Below are positions 17,111-25,286 of a stretch of 64,000 nucleotides of DNA, piece after piece. The notes beneath the pieces are model-generated. The model saw nothing but the letters and a program-made list of their open reading frames with translations, was not told the origin of the DNA and searched no databases. The position numbers and the translations under genes were made by a program. The stretch is from Chitinophaga pinensis (GTDB lineage: Bacteria > Bacteroidota > Bacteroidia > Chitinophagales > Chitinophagaceae): positions 23,914 through 87,913 of the forward strand of contig CAMCHR010000001.1 of the NCBI GenBank assembly GCA_945874755.1, read 5' to 3'. How positions within the stretch are numbered: position 1 is the first letter of the stretch; each line of letters opens with the position of its first letter.

Positions 17111-17875
17111 TTATTTTGTTGCTTCCCAGGTTAACAATTGTACATCTTTGCCGTCAAAAACAGCATAGGTGTTTAGTCGAATCCAATCCCCTAAATTAAT
17201 ATACCGACTTTTTTCATTGAGCCTTAAATCAATCGCATAGTGACGATGGCCAAATATAAAATAATCAACTGCCATTGTTTTGGCTTTTTCTTTGGTATAT
17301 AGAATGAGCCATTCTTTATCTTCTCCTAAAAATAATTCGTCTGTATTACCCGTTTTTGCACGGCTCTTTCGACTAAAATAATTCGCTAATTGGATACCTG
17401 CATCTGGATGTAGCCACCTGAACAGCCATTGACAAATAGGATTGGTGAATATTTTTTTTAACCGCTTATACCCATTATCTCCAGGGCCCAATCCATCTCC
17501 ATGTCCAATCAAAAACTGTTTATTTTGGATGGTAAATTGTTGCGGCTCAAAATATAATTTTGCATTCAATTCTTTTGATAAGTAATCCTGCATCCACAAA
17601 TCATGGTTCCCAGTAAAAATATGCAACTGAATCCCTTCGTCCGCCATTTGTGCAAGTGTACCTAAAATTCTAACAAATCCTTTTGGCACCACTGTTTTGT
17701 ATTCAAACCAAAAATCAAAAATATCCCCAACAATAAAAATAACACCCGCATCCTTACGCGCATCTTGTAAAAAGCGAACCAAGCGATCCTCTCTTTTTCT
17801 ACTTTCTACTTCATTAGGTGCGCCTAAATGAAAGTCGGAAAGAAAATAAACTTTTTTGCCTGTTGCTATTTCCAT
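17111..17875 (-). CDS. lpxH: UDP-2,3-diacylglucosamine diphosphatase
   Basis: Calcineurin-like metallophosphatase of lipid A synthesis, hydrolysing UDP-2,3-diacylglucosamine to lipid X and UMP. The 254 residues carry the metal-binding blocks: SDFHLG (Asp14, His16), GDIFDFW, GNHDLW, a GHGDGLG segment and a C-terminal GHRH. The motif spacing and length fit LpxH rather than LpxI or generic phosphodiesterases. It is located 4 bases from the mscS-type gene and 20 bases from the LUD gene. Confidence 0.9.
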   Translation of the reverse strand: MEIATGKKVYFLSDFHLGAPNEVESRKREDRLVRFLQDARKDAGVIFIVGDIFDFWFEYKTVVPKGFVRILGTLAQMADEGIQLHIFTGNHDLWMQDYLSKELNAKLYFEPQQFTIQNKQFLIGHGDGLGPGDNGYKRLKKIFTNPICQWLFRWLHPDAGIQLANYFSRKSRAKTGNTDELFLGEDKEWLILYTKEKAKTMAVDYFIFGHRHYAIDLRLNEKSRYINLGDWIRLNTYAVFDGKDVQLLTWEATK

Positions 17876-17895
17876 GGAGTTTGTTTAAATTAAAA

Positions 17896-18540
17896 TTACA
17901 ACTCTAATGGGTTATCAATGAGAAAACAATATACTTCCTTAGGTCCATGCACGCCAACCACCAATGTCTTTTCAATATCGGCAGTTCTACTTGGTCCTGT
18001 AGCAAAACTAATCATAGAAGGGAATCCTTCTAGGTTGTCTTTGAATTTCACCAAGCTATCTGTCATATCATACACCAATTGGTCGGCATAGGCAATGCAA
18101 ATATGAATGGGCGCATACACACTAGCAGTTCTTCCGCTTGACTCTTTACTGCTTAATACGATGGTACCTGTTCTAGCGACTAAATGTGTGCACAATGTAA
18201 TGGCAGCATCACAATCCGCTAAGTCTTCTGTTGTCACGGGATCAAACTGTAAAGCACGCAACGAAGTCAGCCAAGCTGTTTCTTTTGAATAAATTTTATT
18301 CCAACCTTTTGTGATAATCAACGCATTCATTTGTTTGATTAATTCTTGCTCATCGGCACAATACACAAATTTGCCCAAGAGTTCAGTGAACTTTTGAGCA
18401 AATTCAATCGCCATTTCTTTTTCAGTTGGGATAAAAATAGGCGTGTCCGCCACTTGATCTGGAAAAGGAACAGGCACTGGATCTTTCAATGCCTGTTTGA
18501 TCTTTTGTAATATTTTTTGTCTTGCGCCTTGCGATTCCAT
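17896..18540 (-). CDS. LUD domain protein (LutC-like)
   Basis: 214 residues with the LUD fold: an N-terminal helical lead (SQGARQKILQKIKQALK) and the core with AITLCTHLVARTGTIVLSS and the ISFATGPSRTADIEKTLVVGVHGP ending that is diagnostic of the family. LUD proteins were named for lactate utilisation (LutB/LutC), but this single-domain copy directly downstream of ftsH is a conserved Bacteroidota arrangement and no lutA/lutB is present, so a lactate role is not shown. It is 7 bases from the ftsH stop. Confidence 0.88.
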   Translation of the reverse strand: MESQGARQKILQKIKQALKDPVPVPFPDQVADTPIFIPTEKEMAIEFAQKFTELLGKFVYCADEQELIKQMNALIITKGWNKIYSKETAWLTSLRALQFDPVTTEDLADCDAAITLCTHLVARTGTIVLSSKESSGRTASVYAPIHICIAYADQLVYDMTDSLVKFKDNLEGFPSMISFATGPSRTADIEKTLVVGVHGPKEVYCFLIDNPLEL

Positions 18541-18547
18541 TTACAAC

Positions 18548-20650
18548 TTATTCGTGATTATCAGTTGCGTCTGCTGCATGAATGGTTGCATTTGCATTTT
18601 CAACCACATCATCAGAATCATCTGCAGGCGTTACAACAGTTGTTTCAGTTGGCGCAGATTGATTGTCTGCATCTGCAGTAACCGTAGTTTCCTCAAGGAT
18701 TTTCTTTTCCTCAAATGGACGATCGCCAATCAATTCCTCTACATCAGACTTATGTAATACCTCTCTAGTTAATAATGCTTGAGCTACTTTCTCTACTTCT
18801 TCTTTTTTAGATTGTAATAAATCTAAGGTTCTATGGTAAGCAGCATCAATCATCTTGCGCACTTCTTCGTCAATGATTTTTCCAGTCTCTTCACTAAATG
18901 GCTTTTGGAAAGTGTTTTCTTGTGATGGATCGTAGAAACTTACATTACCAATTTTTTCGTTCATACCATACGTCGTTACCATCGAGTAAGCCATCTTGGT
19001 AATTTGTTGTAAATCATTAGAAGCGCCTGTTGAAATACGACCAAAGAAAATTTGTTCAGCAGCACGACCACCTAAAGTCATACACATTTGATCGGTTAAT
19101 TGTTCAATGGTATATAAGTATTGTTCCTTAGGCGTATATTGGGCGTAACCTAATGCAGCAGTACCTCTTGGCACGATCGTTACTTTTAATAAAGGATATG
19201 CATGCTCTAAGAACCAACCACAAATTGCATGTCCTGCTTCGTGGTAAGCAATGACTTCTTTCTCTTCTTTAGAAATAATTTTATTTTTCTTTTCTAATCC
19301 ACCAATGACTCTGTCAATCGCATCTTGAAAATCTTTCATCTCAACACCCGTCTTTCCTTTACGTGCAGCAATTAACGCTGCTTCGTTACACACATTCGCA
19401 ATATCTGCACCAGCGAATCCTGGAGTTTGTTCTGCTAATTTATGTACGTCTAAACTTTCAGAAACTTTGATTGGACCTAAGTGTACTTTGAATATTTCTT
19501 CACGACCTTTTACATCCGGACGATCAATTGAAATCTGACGATCAAAACGTCCTGGTCTTAACAATGCAGAGTCCAATACATCTGGACGGTTCGTAGCAGC
19601 TAGGATAATAATTCCAGTGTCTCCACCAAATCCATCCATCTCTACCAATAATTGGTTCAATGTATTCTCACGCTCGTCATTGCTCATCATGGCATTTTTA
19701 CCACGTGCACGACCAATCGCATCAATCTCATCTATGAAAATAATACAAGGCGCTTTTTCACGCGCTTGTTTAAATAAATCACGCACTCTACTTGCACCCA
19801 CACCTACAAACATCTCCACAAAATCGGAACCACTTAAACTAAAGAAAGGCACTTGCGCTTCTCCCGCCATGGCTTTTGCCAACAATGTTTTACCTGTTCC
19901 TGGAGGGCCTATTAACAATGCTCCTTTTGGAATTTTACCTCCAAGGGCTGTGTATTTTTTTGGTTGTTTTAAGAAGTCCACAATCTCCATCACTTCTTCT
20001 TTGGCTTCTTCTAATCCAGCAACATCTGCAAAAGTAATATTCACTTTGGTGCCGCCTTTTTCAAATAAAGTCGCTTTTGATTTGCCTACATTAAAGATGC
20101 CACCAGGGCCACCGCTGCCACCTGCTCCACCACCCATTTTGCGCATCATAACCATCCAAATCACTACAATGATGACCATTGTAAATATCGTATTGGCGAT
20201 TGGACCAAACCACTCTCCTTCTTTAATCGTATTCTGTGGTACTTCTTGAATGCCTTTTTGCTCATAGAACTTTTGTAAACGCTCGTTGAAACTATTCCAA
20301 TCCGTTACACTAAATTCAAACAATGGTACCCCTTTTACTTTCGCTTTATCTAATTTCTTCTTAAACTTTTGCACGTAGTAGTCCTTCTGAATGCTATCTA
20401 CCTTAATATAAACACGAACGATTTCTTTGTTTTGAACAAGATCAATACGTTCCACATCACCACGCATCAACATCACTTGCTTGAACTCTTGTTCAGTGGT
20501 GGTAGTTAATTCGGGTGCCATTTGAAAAAATCGAGCCGAGAAAAGAGACAATGCAATTAGTCCATAGATCCAATAGATATTGAACTTGGGCATTTTAGGC
20601 CCCTCTCCCAAAGGCGAATTTTTCTTTTTATTATTTTTTGACTCTGACAT
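18548..20650 (-). CDS. ftsH: ATP-dependent zinc metalloprotease FtsH
   Basis: Membrane-bound AAA+ protease that degrades misfolded membrane proteins and short-lived regulators. 700 residues: helix 1 (about 25-42), a periplasmic domain, helix 2 (about 151-169), then the AAA domain with Walker A GPPGTGKT (248-255), Walker B IIFIDE (303-308) and the second region of homology ([19 protein letters not shown]), and the M41 protease with HEAGH (470-474). A glycine-rich linker at 172-185 follows helix 2. The tail after about residue 650 is acidic, Thr/Asp-rich and probably disordered. It forms a conserved rsfS-ftsH-LUD group. Confidence 0.97.
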   Translation of the reverse strand: MSESKNNKKKNSPLGEGPKMPKFNIYWIYGLIALSLFSARFFQMAPELTTTTEQEFKQVMLMRGDVERIDLVQNKEIVRVYIKVDSIQKDYYVQKFKKKLDKAKVKGVPLFEFSVTDWNSFNERLQKFYEQKGIQEVPQNTIKEGEWFGPIANTIFTMVIIVVIWMVMMRKMGGGAGGSGGPGGIFNVGKSKATLFEKGGTKVNITFADVAGLEEAKEEVMEIVDFLKQPKKYTALGGKIPKGALLIGPPGTGKTLLAKAMAGEAQVPFFSLSGSDFVEMFVGVGASRVRDLFKQAREKAPCIIFIDEIDAIGRARGKNAMMSNDERENTLNQLLVEMDGFGGDTGIIILAATNRPDVLDSALLRPGRFDRQISIDRPDVKGREEIFKVHLGPIKVSESLDVHKLAEQTPGFAGADIANVCNEAALIAARKGKTGVEMKDFQDAIDRVIGGLEKKNKIISKEEKEVIAYHEAGHAICGWFLEHAYPLLKVTIVPRGTAALGYAQYTPKEQYLYTIEQLTDQMCMTLGGRAAEQIFFGRISTGASNDLQQITKMAYSMVTTYGMNEKIGNVSFYDPSQENTFQKPFSEETGKIIDEEVRKMIDAAYHRTLDLLQSKKEEVEKVAQALLTREVLHKSDVEELIGDRPFEEKKILEETTVTADADNQSAPTETTVVTPADDSDDVVENANATIHAADATDNHE

Positions 20651-20717
20651 AGTATTGTTGCTGTTACTGCTTTTTTATATAAACAAGTAGAAATGAATTT
20701 TGTTGACCTAGGCTCAA

Positions 20718-21122
20718 TTAATCTTCGTGTGTTTTCATATCTGCATCGCTCCATAATTCCTCCAATTTATAAAAACCACGTGCTTCTGGGTGCATCACAT
20801 GAACCACTACATTGATATAATCAATGAGCAACCATTGTCCTCCTTGCTTTCCCTCTGATTTATACGGAAGATCGTCACACTTATGCTTTACCTCATAGTC
20901 GATATAATCGGCAATGGCTTTTAACTGTGTGGTGTTACTTGCTTCACAAATAATGAAAAAATCTGCTGCTGCCTCATGAACTTTTTTCAGGTCAAGGCTA
21001 ATTACATTTTCACCTTTTTTATCCAAAATAGCCTGTATAATGGTTTTGAAAATTTTAGAGCTACGAGTGAGCCTGGTAACCGTGTTTTTTTTACGGTCAT
21101 TTAAAGAAGAAAGGTGTTCCAA
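20718..21122 (-). CDS. rsfS: Ribosome silencing factor RsfS
   Basis: Binds ribosomal protein L14 and blocks subunit joining in starvation. The conserved core includes GENVISLDLKKVHEAAADFF, QLKAIADYIDYEV, WLLIDYINVVVHVMHPEARGFY and LEELWSDA. There is no in-frame ATG near the family start. I chose the TTG at 21120-21122, which gives 134 residues and lies downstream of a TATTTTTG promoter box. A longer form from 21221 would run through that promoter and overlap birA, so I consider it unlikely. It lies upstream of ftsH with a 67-base gap. Confidence 0.88.
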   Translation of the reverse strand: MEHLSSLNDRKKNTVTRLTRSSKIFKTIIQAILDKKGENVISLDLKKVHEAAADFFIICEASNTTQLKAIADYIDYEVKHKCDDLPYKSEGKQGGQWLLIDYINVVVHVMHPEARGFYKLEELWSDADMKTHED

Positions 21123-21168
21123 TGCGCTTATTTTTAATGTGTTAAATCCTGTTTCTAAACTAACTTTA

Positions 21169-21176
21169 CAAAAATA
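21169..21176 (-). promoter_or_regulatory. -7 element of rsfS
   Basis: On the minus strand the sequence reads TATTTTTG, an exact TAnnTTTG match, with a TTTG -33 candidate at 21201-21204 separated by 24 bases. The -33 element lies inside the start of divergent birA, so the two genes share a very compact control region. Confidence 0.5.
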
Positions 21177-21184
21177 GCAATTCT

Positions 21185-21844
21185 TTGTCACCTGCCACAC
21201 CAAATATCCTATTAGGCGCACCGTTGATAGAACTGTCTACCATAGATAGTACCAATATCTATGCCATGGCCCAAATCAAGGCGGGTTTAGCCAAGTCTGG
21301 CAGTTGTTTTAGGGCAGATTTTCAAACCCAAGGAAAAGGACAACATGGACGTGTTTGGGAGAGTTCCAAGGGGCAAAACATCCTTTGTAGCTATATATTG
21401 GAGTTAGAAAAGCTGGATGCACTCAAAAAATGGGCACCAACGGACCAAATTGGGTTTTCGGCAGCCATTGCATTAGGCGCCAGGGCCTTTTTTGCAGCAT
21501 TTGCAGGGTCCGAAACAAAAATCAAAAAGCCAAACGATATCTATTTTCGTGACAGAAAGGCAGGGGGCATCCTCATAGAAAACCTGGTCAGAGGCAAAGA
21601 ATGGACTTGGACGGTGATAGGCATTGGCATGAATATCAACCAAACTGCTTTTTCATCGGCAGCAGTGAATAGCGTATCCTCAAATCCTATTTCTTTGCAA
21701 GAGATAAGCAATCAAAGTTGGGATGTAAAAAAAATGCAACAGCATTTAAGTGAAGCATTAACGACTGCGATTCAAAATTGGTTAACAGAGGGCGATGAAA
21801 AAACCATTGAAGCATTGAATGCTTTATGTATTGAAATAAAATAA
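21185..21844 (+). CDS. birA: Biotin--[acetyl-CoA carboxylase] ligase
   Basis: Attaches biotin to carboxylase carrier protein through biotinyl-AMP. The 219 residues comprise only the catalytic domain: QTQGKGQHGRVW (48-58, the biotinyl-AMP loop), KKPNDIY (114-120, where KWPND is more usual) and the conserved lysine in KAGGILIE. There is no N-terminal DNA-binding domain, so it does not act as a repressor. The C-terminal SH3-like part is short. The start is a TTG at 21185; no ATG fits, since the catalytic fold begins at LIELSTIDSTN. It is divergent from rsfS and 12 bases upstream of the selD reading frame. Confidence 0.9.
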   Translation: MSPATPNILLGAPLIELSTIDSTNIYAMAQIKAGLAKSGSCFRADFQTQGKGQHGRVWESSKGQNILCSYILELEKLDALKKWAPTDQIGFSAAIALGARAFFAAFAGSETKIKKPNDIYFRDRKAGGILIENLVRGKEWTWTVIGIGMNINQTAFSSAAVNSVSSNPISLQEISNQSWDVKKMQQHLSEALTTAIQNWLTEGDEKTIEALNALCIEIK

Positions 21845-21907
21845 TAAAAAATAGTCGTGAAAATTAGTCACGAAATTAATAGCTACTTAAAAAATAATAA
21901 TGTAAAT

Positions 21908-22957
21908 ATGAATATAAAATTAACCGAACATTCTAAAGGAGGAGGCTGTGGTTGTAAAATTTCACCCGCTATTCTTTCTGAAATATTAGCTGCACATAAT
22001 GTAGGTGCAAAAACCAATGTTAAAAATTTACTAGTAGGTAACGATAGTAGAGATGACGCTGCAGTGTATCAGCTAGATGAAAAAATGGCGATGATTAGTA
22101 CGACCGATTTTTTTATGCCGATTGTGGATGATGCATTTGCGTTTGGACAAATTGCTGCAGCGAATGCCATTAGTGATGTGTATGCCATGGGAGGCAAACC
22201 CATTTTTGCATTGGCTGTATTGGGCTGGCCCTTAGCTACACTGCCTGCTAGCGAAGCTGCCAAAGTAATGGAGGGTGCGCGCAAAACATGTACCGAAGCG
22301 GGTATTGTCATTGCAGGCGGACATAGTATAGATAGTCAGGATCCTATTTTTGGATTAGTGGTAAACGGTTTAGTGGATATTGAAAATTTAAAAAGAAATG
22401 ATACCGCCAAGGAAGGAGATGTACTAATCTTAACAAAACCATTAGGAGTGGGGATTATGGCAACTGCACAAAAAAGAGCAGTGCTTACAGAGGAGGATTT
22501 AAATTTTTTAGTGAAACAACTCACAACAATTAATAAAGCAGGTGAAGCATTAGGAAAAATAAAAGAAGTACATGCGATGACGGATGTAACTGGTTTTGGT
22601 TTGCTTGGACATTTAACCGAGATGATGGAAGGCAGTAATTTATCCGCGTCTATTCACTATGATAAGTTACCAATTATACCAGCTGTTAGAAATTATATTG
22701 CACAAAAAACAATACCAGGGGCAACTGCTCGAAATTGGAGTTCAGTTAGTGATGGCGTGGTTTTGGGCCCTGGGGTGGATGAAGCAGAAGCCAAGTTATT
22801 ATTACCTGACCCTCAAACCAATGGAGGCTTGTTAATTGCAGTAGCCCCTAGTGCTTTAAAGGAGGTGCAAACTATTTTACAAGCAATGGGTATTGAATAT
22901 TTTAACCCAATAGGCGAATGCACGGCAGCAAAAGAAAAAAGAATATATATTGATTAA
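21908..22957 (+). CDS. selD: Selenide, water dikinase (selenophosphate synthetase)
   Basis: Makes selenophosphate from selenide and ATP, the selenium donor for selenocysteine or 2-selenouridine tRNA. The 349 residues start at the ATG 21908; a 17-residue longer form from a GTG at 21857 is possible but adds only Asn/Lys-rich sequence. The glycine-rich GGGCGCKISP loop holds the catalytic Cys14 and Lys17, and the ATP/Mg-binding acidic segments (DDAAVYQL, STTDFFMPIVDD, AMTDVTGFGLLGH) are intact. Cysteine, not selenocysteine, is encoded. No selA, selB, selC or selU is in the window. Confidence 0.93.
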   Translation: MNIKLTEHSKGGGCGCKISPAILSEILAAHNVGAKTNVKNLLVGNDSRDDAAVYQLDEKMAMISTTDFFMPIVDDAFAFGQIAAANAISDVYAMGGKPIFALAVLGWPLATLPASEAAKVMEGARKTCTEAGIVIAGGHSIDSQDPIFGLVVNGLVDIENLKRNDTAKEGDVLILTKPLGVGIMATAQKRAVLTEEDLNFLVKQLTTINKAGEALGKIKEVHAMTDVTGFGLLGHLTEMMEGSNLSASIHYDKLPIIPAVRNYIAQKTIPGATARNWSSVSDGVVLGPGVDEAEAKLLLPDPQTNGGLLIAVAPSALKEVQTILQAMGIEYFNPIGECTAAKEKRIYID

Positions 22958-23022
22958 GCTTGTGTAGAAAAAAGATAAAATAAAGTAACAAAAGAAATCT
23001 AAGTGATTGAATTAGCATATGC

Positions 23023-23466
23023 TTATTCAAAAATCAAATGCCCTTTGTTTTTGATTTGATCTGGCGTAAGTTCTGCAACCAATTGCACGCCTTTGATATT
23101 TCTTATCGTGTATAAAATGTCTTTTACTTTTTCATCTTCAATCCATTCACCACGGATCCACCAAATGAAATCCATGTGTTTTAATTCGGGTAATAAATAC
23201 TCGCCATCAAATTGATTGTGGTATACAAAATGACCAATGGTGGTATTGGGTTCATAGCCTTCATACATTGAAAAATAATAAGTTCTATTTTTTCTTTTCA
23301 ATGCAATTTCATGGTTGGGATTGAACCTGAATTCAAAACCCATATACTGATTAAGTAAAATGCAAAACTGGTAATTTTTGATAGGCGCAGTGATGCCCAA
23401 GATTCGAGAGCCCTCAAAATCTTGTTCATTGATTTCTTCTTGGTTTAAAATAATTTTTGCGCTCAC
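23023..23466 (-). CDS. IPExxxVDY family protein
   Basis: 147 residues, no signal peptide. The family named for its IPExxxVDY motif is found in Bacteroidota. Here the motif reads LPELKHMDF (about residues 92-100), and the surrounding pattern is typical: ITAPIKNYQFCILLN near 25-39, FSMYEG near 70 and IRGEWIEDE following. The function is unknown. It lies downstream of the M28 peptidase on the same strand (41-base gap) and convergent to selD. Confidence 0.7.
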   Translation of the reverse strand: MSAKIILNQEEINEQDFEGSRILGITAPIKNYQFCILLNQYMGFEFRFNPNHEIALKRKNRTYYFSMYEGYEPNTTIGHFVYHNQFDGEYLLPELKHMDFIWWIRGEWIEDEKVKDILYTIRNIKGVQLVAELTPDQIKNKGHLIFE

Positions 23467-23507
23467 AATAATTAAAATATCAGTTGAATAAATTTACGTT
23501 TATATAT

Positions 23508-25148
23508 TTAAAAAATAATCTCCACTTTAATTTCTTCTGTGCCTCGCTTATAAATTAAAAAAGTGCTATCCCCTTTTTTGAACTTAGACAAAGTGGTCAT
23601 ATAGCTCATCACATCTATGAATTTATAGTCACCCATTTGTAATAAAATATCACCCGCTCTTAGACCTAATTTTTCACCTAATTTACCGGCAGAAGCGCCC
23701 TCAATCCTAAGCCCAGTGCCAGTATACGCGTAATCAGGCATCACGCCTAAACTCACTGTAAACTTAGTACTACGGCCCATTGCAGCTTCACGCGTTTTTA
23801 AGAAATCTAACTTACCATAGGGGTTGGTGGTTTGAATAATCCCTTGCACAAAACGTAGGATATCTTTTTGTCCAACATAATTAATTTTATCCCAATCGTC
23901 TGTTGCTTTATGATAATCTGAATGACTGCCTGTGAACATAAATAAGACTGGCATGTCTTTTCTGTAAAAACTTGCATGATCACTTGGACCAGTTCCAGCA
24001 CTATCAATGGTATATAATATAGTCGTTGGTGTCTTAGTAATAATTTCGGACCACTTACTAGAAGTACCATATCCACCTAAGCTCATTTTTTTTGTGGCAT
24101 CATACCTGCCCACCATGTCCATATTCACCATATAGTTAAAGTTGGTTTGAATGGTTGGATGGTCTAACCAATACTTGCTACCAATCAAACCAAGTTCTTC
24201 GGCAGAGAAATGAATAAATAAATAATTGTTTTTATTGTATTCGTTTCCTTGCTTGGATTTCTTATGTAATAATTTAGCCAATTCGATCAAAGCTCCAGTA
24301 CCACTAGCATTGTCGTCGGCGCCATTGCGTACATCATTGTTGATGTCTAGTGCATTTTTGTCTTGGTTATACCCTAAATGATCTAAGTGCGCGCCTAATA
24401 CAACTGTATGTGCTGCATTGTTATTGATATACGCCACTACATTTTTTCCTGTTCTAATTTGCGCCTCTACTACCAAATTTGATTCAATGTCAAAGGTGCC
24501 CAATGCATCATTAAAGTATTTTTTAAAACCCTCTTTAGTGATATACACCACCGGAATAGATAAAGCAGCACTGGTATCAAATTTGTTAAATTGGATATTA
24601 TCAACCAAACTACCGCTATTGTATAAGAACAATGCTTTAGCATTTTTTTGATGCATCTCGGCACTGGTTGTCTTCATCCAATCTTGTACATCAAAATGAG
24701 GATTGCTTTGTTGCTCTTCTAATACTTCTTGCAAATCTTTAAACCAAACCTGACCTGCTTCTTCTAATGCAAGGGTTGACTTTGTCTTTAAATGACCATT
24801 CAATCCAGTGGATAGGGTAAAAAAATCGGCACCAAATTCCAACGCTTGTTGATTCACTTTTAAAAATGCATTTGCACCCCATTTTTTTCCTTCATTGATA
24901 GGAAATGCCTGGACGTATCCTTCTGTCCCCATGGGCTGTAGGCCAGCGCTTTCATATTGTGCAATGATATAATTGACTGCCTTTTGTTCTCCTTCACTAC
25001 CCGCACGACGCCCTTCTAATACATCACTCGCTAAATATTGAACGTGTAATTTTAAATTTTTAATGAGTTGACGATCCCCCTTATTTTGTTTTTGGGCTAG
25101 ACCAAAAAAGGATACAAATAGAAAGAGAATAGTAATGATAGAGCGCAT
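23508..25148 (-). CDS. Secreted M28 family metallopeptidase with PDZ domain
   Basis: 546 residues from the ATG at 25148; a longer TTG-started form adds ten residues before the signal peptide. The signal peptide covers about 1-18 (ending FGLAQ). A protease-associated-type insert precedes the M28 zinc core, where the zinc-binding blocks are visible: LGAHLDHLG, NGADDNASGTG, HFSAEELGLIGS, VNMDMVGR and GPSDHASF. A C-terminal PDZ domain (about 460-546, EKLGLRAGDILLQMGD) follows. It probably acts as a periplasmic or secreted aminopeptidase. It is not a type IX substrate as judged by the absence of a C-terminal sorting domain. Confidence 0.9.
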   Translation of the reverse strand: MRSIITILFLFVSFFGLAQKQNKGDRQLIKNLKLHVQYLASDVLEGRRAGSEGEQKAVNYIIAQYESAGLQPMGTEGYVQAFPINEGKKWGANAFLKVNQQALEFGADFFTLSTGLNGHLKTKSTLALEEAGQVWFKDLQEVLEEQQSNPHFDVQDWMKTTSAEMHQKNAKALFLYNSGSLVDNIQFNKFDTSAALSIPVVYITKEGFKKYFNDALGTFDIESNLVVEAQIRTGKNVVAYINNNAAHTVVLGAHLDHLGYNQDKNALDINNDVRNGADDNASGTGALIELAKLLHKKSKQGNEYNKNNYLFIHFSAEELGLIGSKYWLDHPTIQTNFNYMVNMDMVGRYDATKKMSLGGYGTSSKWSEIITKTPTTILYTIDSAGTGPSDHASFYRKDMPVLFMFTGSHSDYHKATDDWDKINYVGQKDILRFVQGIIQTTNPYGKLDFLKTREAAMGRSTKFTVSLGVMPDYAYTGTGLRIEGASAGKLGEKLGLRAGDILLQMGDYKFIDVMSYMTTLSKFKKGDSTFLIYKRGTEEIKVEIIF

Positions 25149-25286
25149 AGATCTTGTTTGAAGCTCAAAATTAAGCAAAGGGACTTAGTTTGCAGGCCAT
25201 TTCCTTGAAAAACTGCTAAAAGTCATATTTACTCAATTGTTTCAATTTCTAATTTCGTAAGTAGTCCCTATGCTTAATGGCTAGCT

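Noticed and set aside
22958-23040. Hairpin around 23009-23028 as terminator of selD
   Set aside because: The arms pair well, but there is no GC-rich stem or T run and it overlaps the stop of the next gene.
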